From assembly GCA_007449985.2 (NCBI GenBank), contig VIIQ02000006.1, positions 434,001 to 498,000 of the forward strand: 64,000 nucleotides of DNA, written 5' to 3'. Of the stretch, positions 34,831-45,700 are shown one piece after another. Origin of the DNA: Desmodesmus armatus. Its lineage: Eukaryota; Chlorophyta; Chlorophyceae; Sphaeropleales; Scenedesmaceae. The translations under genes and the position numbers were made by a program. How positions within the stretch are numbered: the first letter of the stretch is position 1; each line of letters begins with the position of its first letter. Below the pieces are notes generated by a model. The model was not told the origin of the DNA, searched no databases, and was given only the letters and a program-made list of their open reading frames with translations.

Positions 34831-37073
34831 TTACTTGTGTGCGGCCTTCTGCTGCTTGCGCAGCACACCCTGCAGCTCCTCACGCTTCTTCTTGCCGCGC
34901 AGGTGTGTGCCCAGCTGCGGGAGGGGGGGGGGAGAGCAGGACCAACACGTGACAGACAGGGCACAGAACTGGTCAGCAGGGTGCCAGTAAGGGCACGCGT
35001 GTGTGGGAAACATCAGGCGGGGGAGGGGGGGGGCAGCAGCAGGGCAAACACGGGACAGAGTCAGACACACTTGTTCTTGCCGCGCAGGTGTGTGCCCAGC
35101 TGTTGGTACAGAGACACGGCGTGCGGGGAGGGGGGGGGGAGCAGCAGGGCAAACATGGGACAGACAGGGCACAGAACTGGTCAGCAGAGTGCAAAAGTGG
35201 CATGAGGGATTCTTGCCACGCAGGTGTGTGCCCAGCTGTGGGAAAGGGGGGGAGGCAGTACGGAGGCAGTACGGGGGAGGGGGAGGGGGGGGGGGGCAGG
35301 GGGAGGGGGGGGGGCAGCAGCTGGAGCAGAAGAACACAGATGGTCAGCCAAGTTGGTCGGCAGAGAGTTTCAGTAACACGAGCAACAGCGTGGACTGCTG
35401 CTGCTGCTGCCTGGGAGGATGCCAGGCAAGCAGAGCAATAGCAGGGCATAAGTGCACATTGCACAGGGTCACGCAGCAAGAAAAGTGGGCCACCAGAAGG
35501 AGGGGGGGCTGTTGAGATCAGGCTGAATCATGCTGAACCCGGTGCTTTGGCAGCTGCAGGCGGTGTGACAGGGCCACCAGACGATGCTTTGCCTCTTGCT
35601 TCATGCCCCTTTATTTTGCCGGGAAAAGAAAAGGGGCAAGAAGCAAGACAAAAAGCACCCTCAAGTGGTCTGTCGCCAGTCCACCTGGCGGCCAGACACC
35701 GGATGCAAATCGCACTAGCCGGGATACGCTCTAGCAGCACCGCCCTGCCGCCAAACCCCACCCCTGGTGTTATTGACCCTTTGCAGGTCACAGTCAGCAG
35801 ACTGCCTGCCATACCAGCGCCCCCACCCCCCGCAGACCCACAACACCATTCCCTCAACCCCAGCCCATGACGCTGCCCCTGTGCAAACATGATGCCCCCC
35901 TGCCAAACTCAGCAGCTGCCACCAATGCCAGCTGCACCCCGACTGCACTCCTCCTGACCAAGCCTCAATGCAACGCCACAGCTGGCCCCCTGGCGTGTGA
36001 CTTTGTGCAGCTGCTGCAGCTGGCTCTGCGTCAGCAGTTGACGGCCGCAGATGCAGCAGCTCAGCTGTGGGGGTCTGTGATTTTCCTGCTGCTGTTTCCT
36101 GCTGCTGCTCGCAAGCCTGCTTGCACCAGTTGCTGGTGCTGCTGCTGCTCCTAAGGCTGCTTGCCACAGTGCTGAAAAACAGCCTGCTGCTGTGCAGACT
36201 GCCTGGACTGCTGCCGCCCACTGATGGCCTGCTGGGGGCTGTGGCCGTCAGGTGCAAGGAATTCTGACGCCAACTGCCACCTTCCTACCGATGTGCGCTC
36301 TCAGCACATAACAGGCACCAGCACCATACTTGCTCCCACAAGCTGGTCAGGAGAGTGCTCAGGCTGCTGTGGGGAGGACTGCTTGCTGCTGGAGCTGCTG
36401 CTGCCGCCTGGCGAGCTCATCCTGCTCTCTGCCTCTGGGCCCCTGACTTGAAGGTAGCACGCAGGCGGCTGCCGCCCCCCAGTCCCTGACAAGAGCAGCA
36501 GCACAGCACTGCACCTGCGGCAGCTGCTGCTGGCGGTCTGCAAGGAAGGGGGCTTGTGCTGCCCCCACACGCCCCCTGCAGCACCTTGCGGGAGCTGTCC
36601 TTCGATAACCCCCAGAACCCCTCCCAAACGTGCTGGTGACCCCAATCACGGCCCCACCAGCTGCTGCCGCCCCCTTTCCTTGAAACCCCCTCGCACCTTC
36701 TTCTTGGCGACCTTGAGGGCGCGCTTGTCCTTGCCAACCTTCAGCAACTCAATCACACGCCTCTCATAGGGGGCCAGACCAGCCACCTCGCGGATCAGGT
36801 CACGCACTGCCTTCACACGCTTGCTCAGGAACTGTAGCAGAGAACGGCAGCAGCGGCACCCCAGGGCAGCAGTTGGCACAGACCATCTCTGCTGCTGTGC
36901 TGCTGTGGGCTGCTACTGCTAGAGTTTGAACTGCTGGCTTCCTGGCTGCATCAGATGGAAACAAACGAAACGTTGGTACTCACTCCCTTCCTGTAGGAGG
37001 GCTTCTGCGCGAGGGTGCGCTTTGTCACCACATGCCCCTTGTTCTGACCCACAGCGATGCCTGTGGCGGTCAT
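34831..37073 (-). CDS. RPL36: 60S ribosomal protein L36
   Basis: Cytosolic large-subunit ribosomal protein eL36. Exons 37073-36984, 36831-36697 and 34914-34831 give 102 residues, the usual length. Exon 1 encodes [19 protein letters not shown], exon 2 includes [17 protein letters not shown] and [12 protein letters not shown], and exon 3 encodes [20 protein letters not shown] up to AAHK and TAA. All junctions are GT-AG in phase 0. Intron 2 is unusually long for such a gene (34915-36696, 1782 bases) and contains partial copies of the exon-3 start, C-rich tracts in the sense strand and a large inverted repeat. A TGTAA lies about 100 bases past the stop. Divergent from the ClpP gene. Confidence 0.96.
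34889..35238 (-). repeat. Three tandem copies of the RPL36 exon-3 acceptor and exon start
   Basis: The 29-base block spanning the acceptor and the first exon-3 codons (LGTHLRGK) occurs at 34889-34917 (the functional copy), at 35074-35102 (identical) and at 35210-35238 (one mismatch). Flanking blocks are also repeated: gacagacagggcacagaact occurs at 34951 and 35159. Each copy keeps an AG acceptor. The two extra copies lie inside intron 2. From copy 2 the frame would run [12 protein letters not shown] and stop. Confidence 0.85.
35250..35325. repeat. G-run tract inside RPL36 intron 2
   Basis: Runs of G up to about 11 bases are separated by single A or C bases on the plus strand. In the transcribed (minus-sense) RNA they read as C-rich pyrimidine tracts, and the plus DNA strand could form G-quadruplexes. 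Confidence 0.75.
35567..35674. repeat. Imperfect 108-bp inverted repeat in RPL36 intron 2
   Basis: Left arm starts gacagggccaccag and right arm ends caagtggtctgtc. The cores cttgcttcatgccccttt and aaaggggcaagaagcaag are near-perfect reverse complements. About 50 bases per arm pair, with roughly 80 percent matches by eye, around a short loop near 35617-35622. It resembles a MITE or a long hairpin RNA precursor. Confidence 0.7.
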
Positions 37074-37349
37074 TTTGGCTGCGTCTCTATACGAAAAGAC
37101 TGAACCTGGGCTCGCGGAAAAGGGGGTTACATGAGACAGTGATCCCTCTCCATGCGCCTCCTCTTGCCGAAAAAACCTGGGGTTTGAGCTCACTCCGAAA
37201 AATGCCATTGAAGCCATCGGAATGGGCGGATGTTTGTTGAAACATACCGATACATACTTTTCAGCAACGTCAGGGGGCCTCGCTGCTGCTGGAGAGGAAC
37301 AGCCTTGTATCATCTGAACTTTGCATTTTAGTCCAGGGAGAGTTTCACT
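37074..37349. promoter_or_regulatory. Divergent promoter region, RPL36 / ClpP
   Basis: These 276 bases lie between the start codons at 37073 (minus) and 37350 (plus). No other gene fits. Confidence 0.55.
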
Positions 37350-39939
37350 ATGGCAGCATCCCTGCAATGCAGCGGGTTCAAGGCTGCTGTTGCAAGCAAG
37401 CCTTGCAGCCGGCGCCAGCTTACAGTGTCTGCTTCAGGGTGGGTAGCAGAGAGCCCCAGATCAGCCACAGGCAGTAGGAGCTTCTGCTGCAGTGCTCACA
37501 TGCTGATATGCTGCCGCATTGATTTTCTATGTGCAGGCTGAACAGCAACATGCTGTGGACCCCCTCATCAGAGATCAGGCAAGTGCTGTTTGTGTCGCCT
37601 GTGGCAGCAGCAGCAACGCTGGTCGCAACAGTACAAGCATTTGATCACCAGTAGGCAACAGCATGGGGCAGCAGCTGCGGGTGAAAGCTGACCATCATGC
37701 ATCTCTGTGTTTGCAGGACGGATGTGTCATCCCGCAGCAGGCAGCCAGTGATCACATGCAACCAGGGTCCCCCACCACCCAACCCTCTGGTTGTGGAGCG
37801 CTTCCAGTCTGTGGTGTCACAGCTGTTCCAGCAGGTGTGAGGGGGGGTGGATAGTACAGGGTTTCAGCAGCTCAGGCCCTAGGCTGTCGTCTCAGTCAGG
37901 CTGTCAGGTAGTGGACGTTATGAGCACGTGGGTGCTGGCAGGCTGGGAGAGCTACACACCCTCTGTATAGTCTGCGGGATGCGTGATGTCACTCGTGGGC
38001 CAGTGAACTAGCGCATAACGTCAGCTTGACGGGCGTATTGAAACTACAGTGTGCGTTGTCGCCACTGTACCGACGCGCAGCGTTCTGCACGTGCCAACTG
38101 CAACAGCAAAGCCATTCTACACAACCACCTTGGCATGAACCTATAGTTCTGACCCAAGGCTGTGTTCTCTGTCTGTCTGTTTGGCTGTTGTGTTGGCTGC
38201 TGTGTTCCTGCAGAGGATTGTGCGCATGGGTGGCCCAGTGGATGATGACATGGCCAACCTGATTGTCGCGCAGCTGCTGTACCTGGACTCTGCTGACCAG
38301 CAGAAGGACATCACCATGTATGTCAACAGCCCTGGTGGTTCAGTCACAGCAGGTACGCCGGGGTTTTCTGGCTGGCTGGCCGGCTGGCTGGCTGGGTAGA
38401 TGGGTGGGTGGGTGGTTGGGTGGGTGGTCGGCTCTTAGCAGACATACGCAGTTCGGTGCATGCACGTTAGTAGCCTGTGCATTGGGCACCCTCCTGTGCA
38501 CCGCTTGGACGGCAGCTGTCCCAGGCCACAGCTGGGCAGCATTTGGTTCCCGTATGCACGCATGTTGTTGGTCTGTACCTCTATCGAGTGCAGCTGGTGG
38601 CAGGTTATATCGAGCAGCATCAACGATGTGCCTTTTGAGCTTGAAGAGGCCCCAAAAACCCTGAAGCATCTGGTATGCGGGCCAAGGCCCTTTTTATGTA
38701 CCCCTGTCAGGCATCCCCAAACTGATGCCAGCACGACAGTTTTCCTGACAGCTGCTGTGCATGTTTCTTGTGCCGTTTGTGCACCCCACTCTGTGCAGGT
38801 ATGGCTGTGTTTGACACCATGCGCCACATCCGGCCAGATGTCAGCACAGTGTGCATCGGCCTGGCAGCTTCCATGGGTGCCTTCCTACTGGCTTCAGGGC
38901 AGCAGGTGGGAAGCAGGGGCTAAGCACCGCCTGGGGAAGCAAGGGGGGCGATACAGACGGGGGAGGGGGGTTGGCAAGCAGGAAGGGAGGGACGGTGGAG
39001 GGAGGGACCTCGGCAGTCGCCTTGTGGGGGTTGGGACCAACATCGCAGTGTGCCTGCTGCCTCACTGGCCGAAAGTGGGAAGATTGTCATCAACTGTTTG
39101 GTGCATGCATTCAAGCCTGTACCTGCCAGCAACACGATTGATTTAGGGGCAAAGTATCTCAAAACTTGTGTGCATGCCAAGCCTGCGCCATGTAGGGCCA
39201 CGCCGGCTGCTGCTGTTGCTGTGCTGACTGTCTGGCTGTTGCTGTTGTTGTGCTGCGCTTGCCGTGTCTTGCCGTGTGCGCGCAGGGCAAGCGCTACAGC
39301 CTGCCCAACAGCCGCATCATGATCCATCAGCCCCTGGGTGGTGCCCAAGGTCAGGCTACAGACATTGAGATCCAGGCCAATGAGATCCTGCACCACAAGC
39401 TCACACTCAACGGCTACCTGGTGAGACATATTTATGGATTGTTGATGGACTGGCTGGATGCAGTGCCTGTGTCACATGAACGCACGCAGGCTGGCTGACT
39501 GACTGAGGCTGCATGTTCTAATGTTGTTGCGACTGCATTGGTTGATCAGTGGCTTGCACGCTGCCAGCATGCGCACCTGCCCAGTGCTGTTGTTTGAGCA
39601 GTTGTTGCTCGACCCAGAGGAGGGTTGTCAGCAATGGGGGGTGCGCTTGGTGGGTGTTGGCATGCACGTGTGTGTGCTGAGGGGCAATTTCCCCAGGTGG
39701 CAGTCACAACATGACGTCAGTTCATCACACATACACTGACCTGCCGTGCCCTGGTGCTGCATGTGCATTGTGTGTTCTCCTTGCAGGCCCAGTTCACCGG
39801 TCAGTCCATGGAGACCATCACGCGCGACACAGACCGCGACTTCTTCATGTCCCCCCAGGAAGCCATTGAGTATGGCCTGGTGGATGCCATTATCAGCAAG
39901 CCACAGGTCCTGCCGACACGCGAGCTGGCCACAGCATGA
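37350..39939 (+). CDS. ATP-dependent Clp protease proteolytic subunit, nuclear-encoded, plastid-targeted
   Basis: Serine peptidase subunit of the Clp protease core. Exons 37350-37438, 37537-37578, 37717-37834, 38214-38352, 38799-38905, 39286-39420 and 39787-39939 give 260 residues. The Ser-His-Asp triad is intact: Ser in [11 protein letters not shown], His in MIHQPLGG and Asp in DTDRDFF. Other signatures are [27 protein letters not shown] and [12 protein letters not shown]. Residues 1-50 or so, starting [20 protein letters not shown], are Ser/Ala/Arg-rich, as in chloroplast transit peptides. A mitochondrial location is possible but the leader looks plastid-like. I cannot tell which paralogue it is (CLPP3-6). 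Exon 2 ends in a GC donor. Confidence 0.94.
37579..37716 (+). other. GC-AG intron in the ClpP gene
   Basis: The donor ATCAG|GCAAGT is the only one that lets exon 2 ([11 protein letters not shown]) join exon 3 in the frame that leads to [10 protein letters not shown]. The nearby GT at 37583 exits in the wrong phase. Confidence 0.8.
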
Positions 39940-41639
39940 TGATGGTATCATTATAGATAGTAAAGCAGCCTGTTGTGTCCGTCTCTATGTCTGCTACAGT
40001 TGGTGGTTGTGGGAGTACCCTGGTAAAACTCAAATAGGTGGCACGCGGGGTGTGCTCCTGCAGATGGCAGGCTGTGCGTGGCGCAAAGCTGAACAATACA
40101 GTTGAGCAACGTGGAGGATGTCTTCATGATCAGCTGCTGGTGGGCCGCCGCTTGCTCGCATGCTGACACCACTTGGCTGCGGTCTTTTCCGTCCCTGCAG
40201 CAGACCGTCCCTGCAGCAGATTTGATGTTTGTTCACATGTACCCTACATGATTTGTGTCTTGAAAAGAGCTTGGCTACAGTCAAGTGCTGTATTGGGCAA
40301 AGCAGGTAAGTGTTTTTCAAAGCTAGCACAGATCGTGGCAAAAGCAAACCGCTGTAAACCCTTTCTGGTGTGCCGCACTTGGTCTGGTACAAAAATTTCA
40401 CACGGCAAGAAGTCATCACTACACCTAGTGGACACTTCAGTTACAACATAGACATCCCGTACGAACAAAGTACAAACAAGGTACAAACAAATCAATGCAG
40501 TGGAAAGCAGATGTAATGCCTTGTAATCCGAGAGATCACTACACAGGAATGACAAGTCCTCCCAACCCCACCTGAAGCCGGCAGTAATGTGCCACAACAA
40601 TCAACCCCCAGCGACTGCAAGCAACCGTCTCAACCACACATACAGCAGAACAGTCTGTAGAGTCGTTGCCTACATCAGTGCACAGCAGGGGCTGTGAGAA
40701 GTGGCGCCCACGACTTGAAAAAGCTTTCTGACCCAGCTTCAATCAGCTGAGGCAGCCGCCTGCTGCCATTCGAATGCTATGTGTGCACTCTGGGTCTCTC
40801 AGCCACCAGTGACTGTGGAAGAAAGTAGTGGTAGTGGTGGACAGCATGCATTCATGATGCCGTTTGGATGACCACAGCTACATATAGCTGCATCAACACT
40901 GCCGCAGCACACACAACAGCAACACAGAACAACATCAGCAGCAAACATGCATTTCGCTTTTTGCCAAGCCCCTACCAGGGAGCCCAAACCACCATCGAGT
41001 GCCTACAACACTGTGCCTTGACCGGCAGAAAGTGGGGGCACTAGCGCAGCAGCTGCTGCTGGTCTGCGGTGGAAAAGCCTGCTTTAGCACCCTCAACTAG
41101 AAGCAGGCAATGGCTGGCAACAGCCCTGTTGCGTTCATTCAACCTCTACACAGGTCAGGCCAGAACCAAGACCCTGCATGCCATACACACGACCCCTCAC
41201 CGCCAGACTGATGGGAGCAAGCAACCATGTAATCAACCCTTCCAAAATGCAGCAGCATGCCCAGTTCTTCCTGCCAATGCTGCTGACAGCAGCCCCTTCC
41301 TGCAAATGCCCCAACACCGCACACGCGGACAGGCACACCTACCGTGCTACCACGGCCCACCCACCATGCACCTGCAGCCATACCGCGCCAAACTGCATGG
41401 ACCCAGCTGCTGCTCATGTATCCAAACACTGACACTGCACTCGATCACACATGCTGTGATGCCGTTGCAGCTGAACAGCAGCCGCCCAACAAAGACAGGC
41501 AAAAAATAACCAGGCACCCAACACAGCCACTGCAGTAACGCCACAAGGGATGCCTCATTGGCCCCTGCCCACACGCCTCCGGTACAAGCAGACAAGTTGA
41601 ATCCGCCACTGGCAGTGTGGCAGAAAACAGCTGCCCACT

Positions 41640-41910
41640 GCTGCGCGCCCTTTCCCTGCCCAACCAAGCACGTTGCACACCATGCTGGCCCACAAGTGAA
41701 AGCGATCGTGCCATACATGCTGGCTGAAACAGTATCAGCCCGGCGCGCCCTTGCCATGCTGGCTTCGTGCCCAGCCAAGCCCAATGCACCATGCTGGCCC
41801 ACAACTGGAAAGCGCGCCTGCCACTCATGCCAGCCAAAAGTCTGCCAAACAGGCGCGCCCGTTCCCTCCCTGCCGGGCTCATCACCATGCCCCACGAGGC
41901 CCAAGCGCTC
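41640..41910. repeat. Degenerate tandem repeat, about 110-base period
   Basis: About three diverged units share gcgcgccc followed by cc-rich sequence and, in two of them, accatgctggcccacaa (near 41678 and 41789). Confidence 0.5.
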
Positions 41911-42152
41911 GGACTCCCAGAAAAATGATACGACGGCAGGCAATGCCGCTGCAAACAAGCCACCATCACCACCATCCCCACTAGATGTTGTCCCCACAAA
42001 AAGAAGATGTCTTGTCACATGCATTGGTCACACTCAACAACAGAACAAAGGGCTGACCTGATCGCGTTTCCCGGACGGTACACTGCAGCGGGACACACAG
42101 CCTGCTGTGTTCACACACCAGAGCCCCGGGCTGCGCAGAGTCAATGAACGAT

Positions 42153-42210
42153 CCTGGACAGCCAATGCAGACATAGACAAAACCTGGACAGCCAATGCAG
42201 ACATAGACAA
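42153..42210. repeat. 28-base tandem duplication
   Basis: Two identical units beginning cctggacagccaatgcagac lie at 42153-42180 and 42183-42210, separated by two A residues. Confidence 0.9.
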
Positions 42211-42747
42211 GAATGACAATACTTGCAAGCCCAGCACAGCCCCTAGGGGCAGGGGGGGGGACCAACAGCTGTGCAGGCACACTGTCAGCACAGCAACGCA
42301 GCGCAACGGACTGCCGGCCAGTGGCTGGAATGGATATCAAAAAATGGTTCGACAACACGACTGACGCCACACGTGCTTCCATACAAAGGTCATGCACAAC
42401 CAATCATCGGCCACTGCCACTTAGAGCAAAGCGCTCCATGGCCCCCAGCAAAACCCCATGCTGTGATAGTTGATCGCCACACATCAGCTGGCAGCCGCAG
42501 GCGCGAGTAGCACTCAAGACCGCAGCCAGCCAGGCACGTTCAATCAACACAGTCAGCACCAGCACAAGCAATCACCAGATGTGCTGCAGCCGTTCACTGG
42601 TGGTGCAATCAGGTGCCGTGCGGCTGCATCAGGCACCAGTGCTGCTCACAGAGGCCACCAAAGCCTCTCAGCTGTCACCCATGGGACACTGCTGCAGCAC
42701 TCACGGCTGTAGCACTCACTGTGGCTACAGCTGCTCCACAGATGCTC

Positions 42748-45700
42748 CTACAGCTGGGGGACAGCAGCTGCTGCAGGTGAAGCCGGCAAGGACACCCCAG
42801 CAGCGCCCTTCAAAACCGCTGGTGAACCTGGGTGGTGCCGGGTGTCCTGCCCCTCGTCATCCGTACCCTCCCCAGACCCAATCAGCTGCAAAGGTGCTGA
42901 GTCGTCAGCCGCAGCACTGCCTGCAGCAGCAGGACGCACCCCTGCCAACTGCCCAGACGAGCGCTGCGCCCCGCTGCCTCCTCGCATCACCAGGCTGCCG
43001 CTGCTGCTGGTGTTGGTGGTCGCAGCCAGCGACAGCGGCGCAGTGCTGTCACCACCAGCAGTACTGCTTGACAGCTGCGCCACAGCTTCTCTACAGCTGG
43101 GCAAGCTGCCGCATATGCTGCTCTGCATACCGGATGCCACTGTCAGTTGCGCACCACTGCTACTTCCAGCTGCTGCCGCAGCCGCCGCCGCCGCTGCGGC
43201 TGCTGCTGCCGCCTCGGCAGGAGACAGCCCCGGCTGGCTGTTGAAGCTGCTTGCCGGCACAGCCGCCCGGCTGCTGGCTGGTATGGGCTTCTGCTGCTGG
43301 CTGCTGCCAGCACCTCCATGCATCCCCATCCCCGCAGCGCTGGCAGCCGCTGCTGCCTTAGCCGCAGCTGACGACGACGGCACCCCCAGGATGCCTGGGC
43401 TGCTGGCGCTAGCAGTTGGCAGCGGCCGGCCTCGAGAGGCCCCCGCACTGTGTGCTGAGGCGCGAGCTCCATGCTCGGCTTCGTACATCATGGCAGCGAG
43501 CGCCCGAACGTAGTTCTCCTGCGTGAGCTTGAGGGCGAGGACCTCCCCACGGGCGCGGGCGCTGTAGTGGCAGGGCGGCGGCGCCTCCTGCATGAACACC
43601 TCGCCCACCACCTGGCCCGGGCCCTTGACGTCCACCACCACCTCCATGTGCTGCATGAGGTGGCCGCGGTGCCGGTACTTCAGGTCACGCGCCTGCAGGG
43701 ACAGACGGTGACAATTACAGCCGCAAGAAGCGATTGCAGTAAGATACTACTGCCATCAGGTGAAATGCATGTCCAAGAGATCCCATTCAATTTATGCCCC
43801 AGGCCCTGCCATGATGACGAGAATAGTGATGACTCGTGCATGCTTGATGCTACCACACAGCAGTAGCTGCCTAGAAGTACCATTACTGTGGTACTTGCAT
43901 TGCAGCAGAGCAGCAGAGCATCTGAGCTGGCAGGGTGCAACCCCTACCTTGAGCCGGTCGATGTGCAGCCGGCCGTTGACCGCGCCAATGGGCATCATGC
44001 CGTCCCCAATGACGCTGCAGTCCAGCATGAGGCTCTCGTCAATGTCGACTGTGAAGCTGTGCTCGATGCTGGTGTTGCCTGACAGCTCCCGCTCCACATC
44101 CTCCTGGGTGGCAGAGCGCAGGATCTCCACAGCCCCCGACATGACAAAGTACACGCAGTTCATCGGCTGGCCCTGCAACAACAAGTTTGCACCAGGGGGG
44201 CATGTGAGTCAGCGAACAGTGGTGTTGTGGTGTTCCAGAGGCTTTTGAAGCCCCGACTGTAAGCTGCGCACCCAGCTGAGATGGCGGGGAAGAGCCTGAC
44301 TTGCGCAGCGCCTATCTGCATTCCTGCAGCTGCAGGGCTGCAAACACCCAGTGATGGAAACAAACCCCCAACTCCTTCCAAGCTGTTGCTCCCCAACTGT
44401 GTGATACATAGGCCCAACAAACAGGAGGCTCAACCACAGCCACTATCTCAGAGATTACAACACTCACCGCCTGGAAGAGGTACTCGTTTGACCGGAACAC
44501 CTTCTCCTTGAGTCGTGCACGGATCATAGACACCACGCTGGCGCGGTCAATAGCACCCAGCTGCTCCTGGGTCGTGACCTCTATGGAGCCCAGCCCCTGG
44601 TCAGCACAGCTGCGCAGCGGCGCCCGGCCTTGGTCCGTCACCCAGGGGTGGTACATGATCTCCTGCAGGCACATGCACAACAGCGCTAGTGAGGGTGCTG
44701 CCTGTAAGAGGCGCCAGCACATTCAGGCTTTTCTTATTCTTGGCGCGTCTCTCTCACAGATCATCAACCAACAACACAGCTCACGCCGAGCGGCGGTGCT
44801 AGTGCCGATGGTCAGGAGTACCAATGAAACGTTCCGTGCTATGATGTGATAAGCACGTGAATGCAGTCTTGCCATCCCTGGATCTGCACCGCACCTGCAG
44901 CGAGATGCGTGTGTTGGGGTCCTTGTCAAACAGCCTGGTGAACAGGTCGCGCAGGTGTGGGCTGATGGTCACATCATCAGGCAGCTCCAGGGGCTGCGTG
45001 GCGATAGCCTGGGGGTGGCAGGTACGGCGAGCAGAAAGGATAAACCTTCAGTACAGCATGGTGTGATCTCATGCTTGAGCAAGCAGCCGCTGATAAGCTG
45101 GCATGTGACGGGTTGTGGTGTGTGCGCAACAACCGCTGGGTGACTGGCTGGAAAACGCGTGAGCTCCAGGCCCGAAGTCGCGCTCCCCTAAACACCAGCG
45201 AATGCTAGCACTGCAGCTGCATGACAAACAACAAATCCTGCCAGCACTACAGGGCCGTTGCACCAGGTCAGCGGCGCCAGCCCTGGAAAGGCCAACTGAT
45301 GCTGGTGCCATTCACCAAATGCTGGTACCATTCACCAATGGGGTGGTACCCCAGCAGTGACTGCTGTCTCTCAGACAAAGTGCTTCATACCTTGTTGCAC
45401 ATTACGAGTCCTGCATGTCTACGATCACTTCAGGGTGCTGCTCACCTTGAACACATCCAGCACACAGCCACCCTGGAAGGGCACTCGGCCATAGATGAAG
45501 CAGAACAGGCACGCACCCAGCGCCCACACGTCCGCTGCAAAGGGGTCTGCTGCGTTGCCGCTGACCAACTCTGGGGCTGTGAAGGCGGGTGTGCCTGTCA
45601 GCTTTGCTTGGCTGCTGGAGCCGTCAGCCATCCTGCACAGACACAACACAGCACAGCACAGCACAGCACGACCAGCAACACTTGGTCAGCACGGCATGAA

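Larger units (their letters stand above)
39940..42747. other. Convergent intergenic region, ClpP / kinase, 2.8 kb
   Basis: No gene recognised. The plus-strand frame 41558-42061 is open but reads as Pro/Ala/Cys-rich low complexity over a degenerate repeat (listed separately). TGTAA at 40353-40357 is a possible ClpP poly(A) signal. Confidence 0.45.

Noticed and set aside
34973..35479. Pro-rich minus-strand frame with repeated Cys/His blocks
   Set aside because: Produced by G-run tracts and the duplicated exon-3 segments inside RPL36 intron 2; not an independent gene.
41558..42061. 167-codon plus-strand frame with repeated AHHAGPQ-like blocks
   Set aside because: Covers a degenerate DNA repeat, has no recognisable domain, and the opposite strand is equally open.
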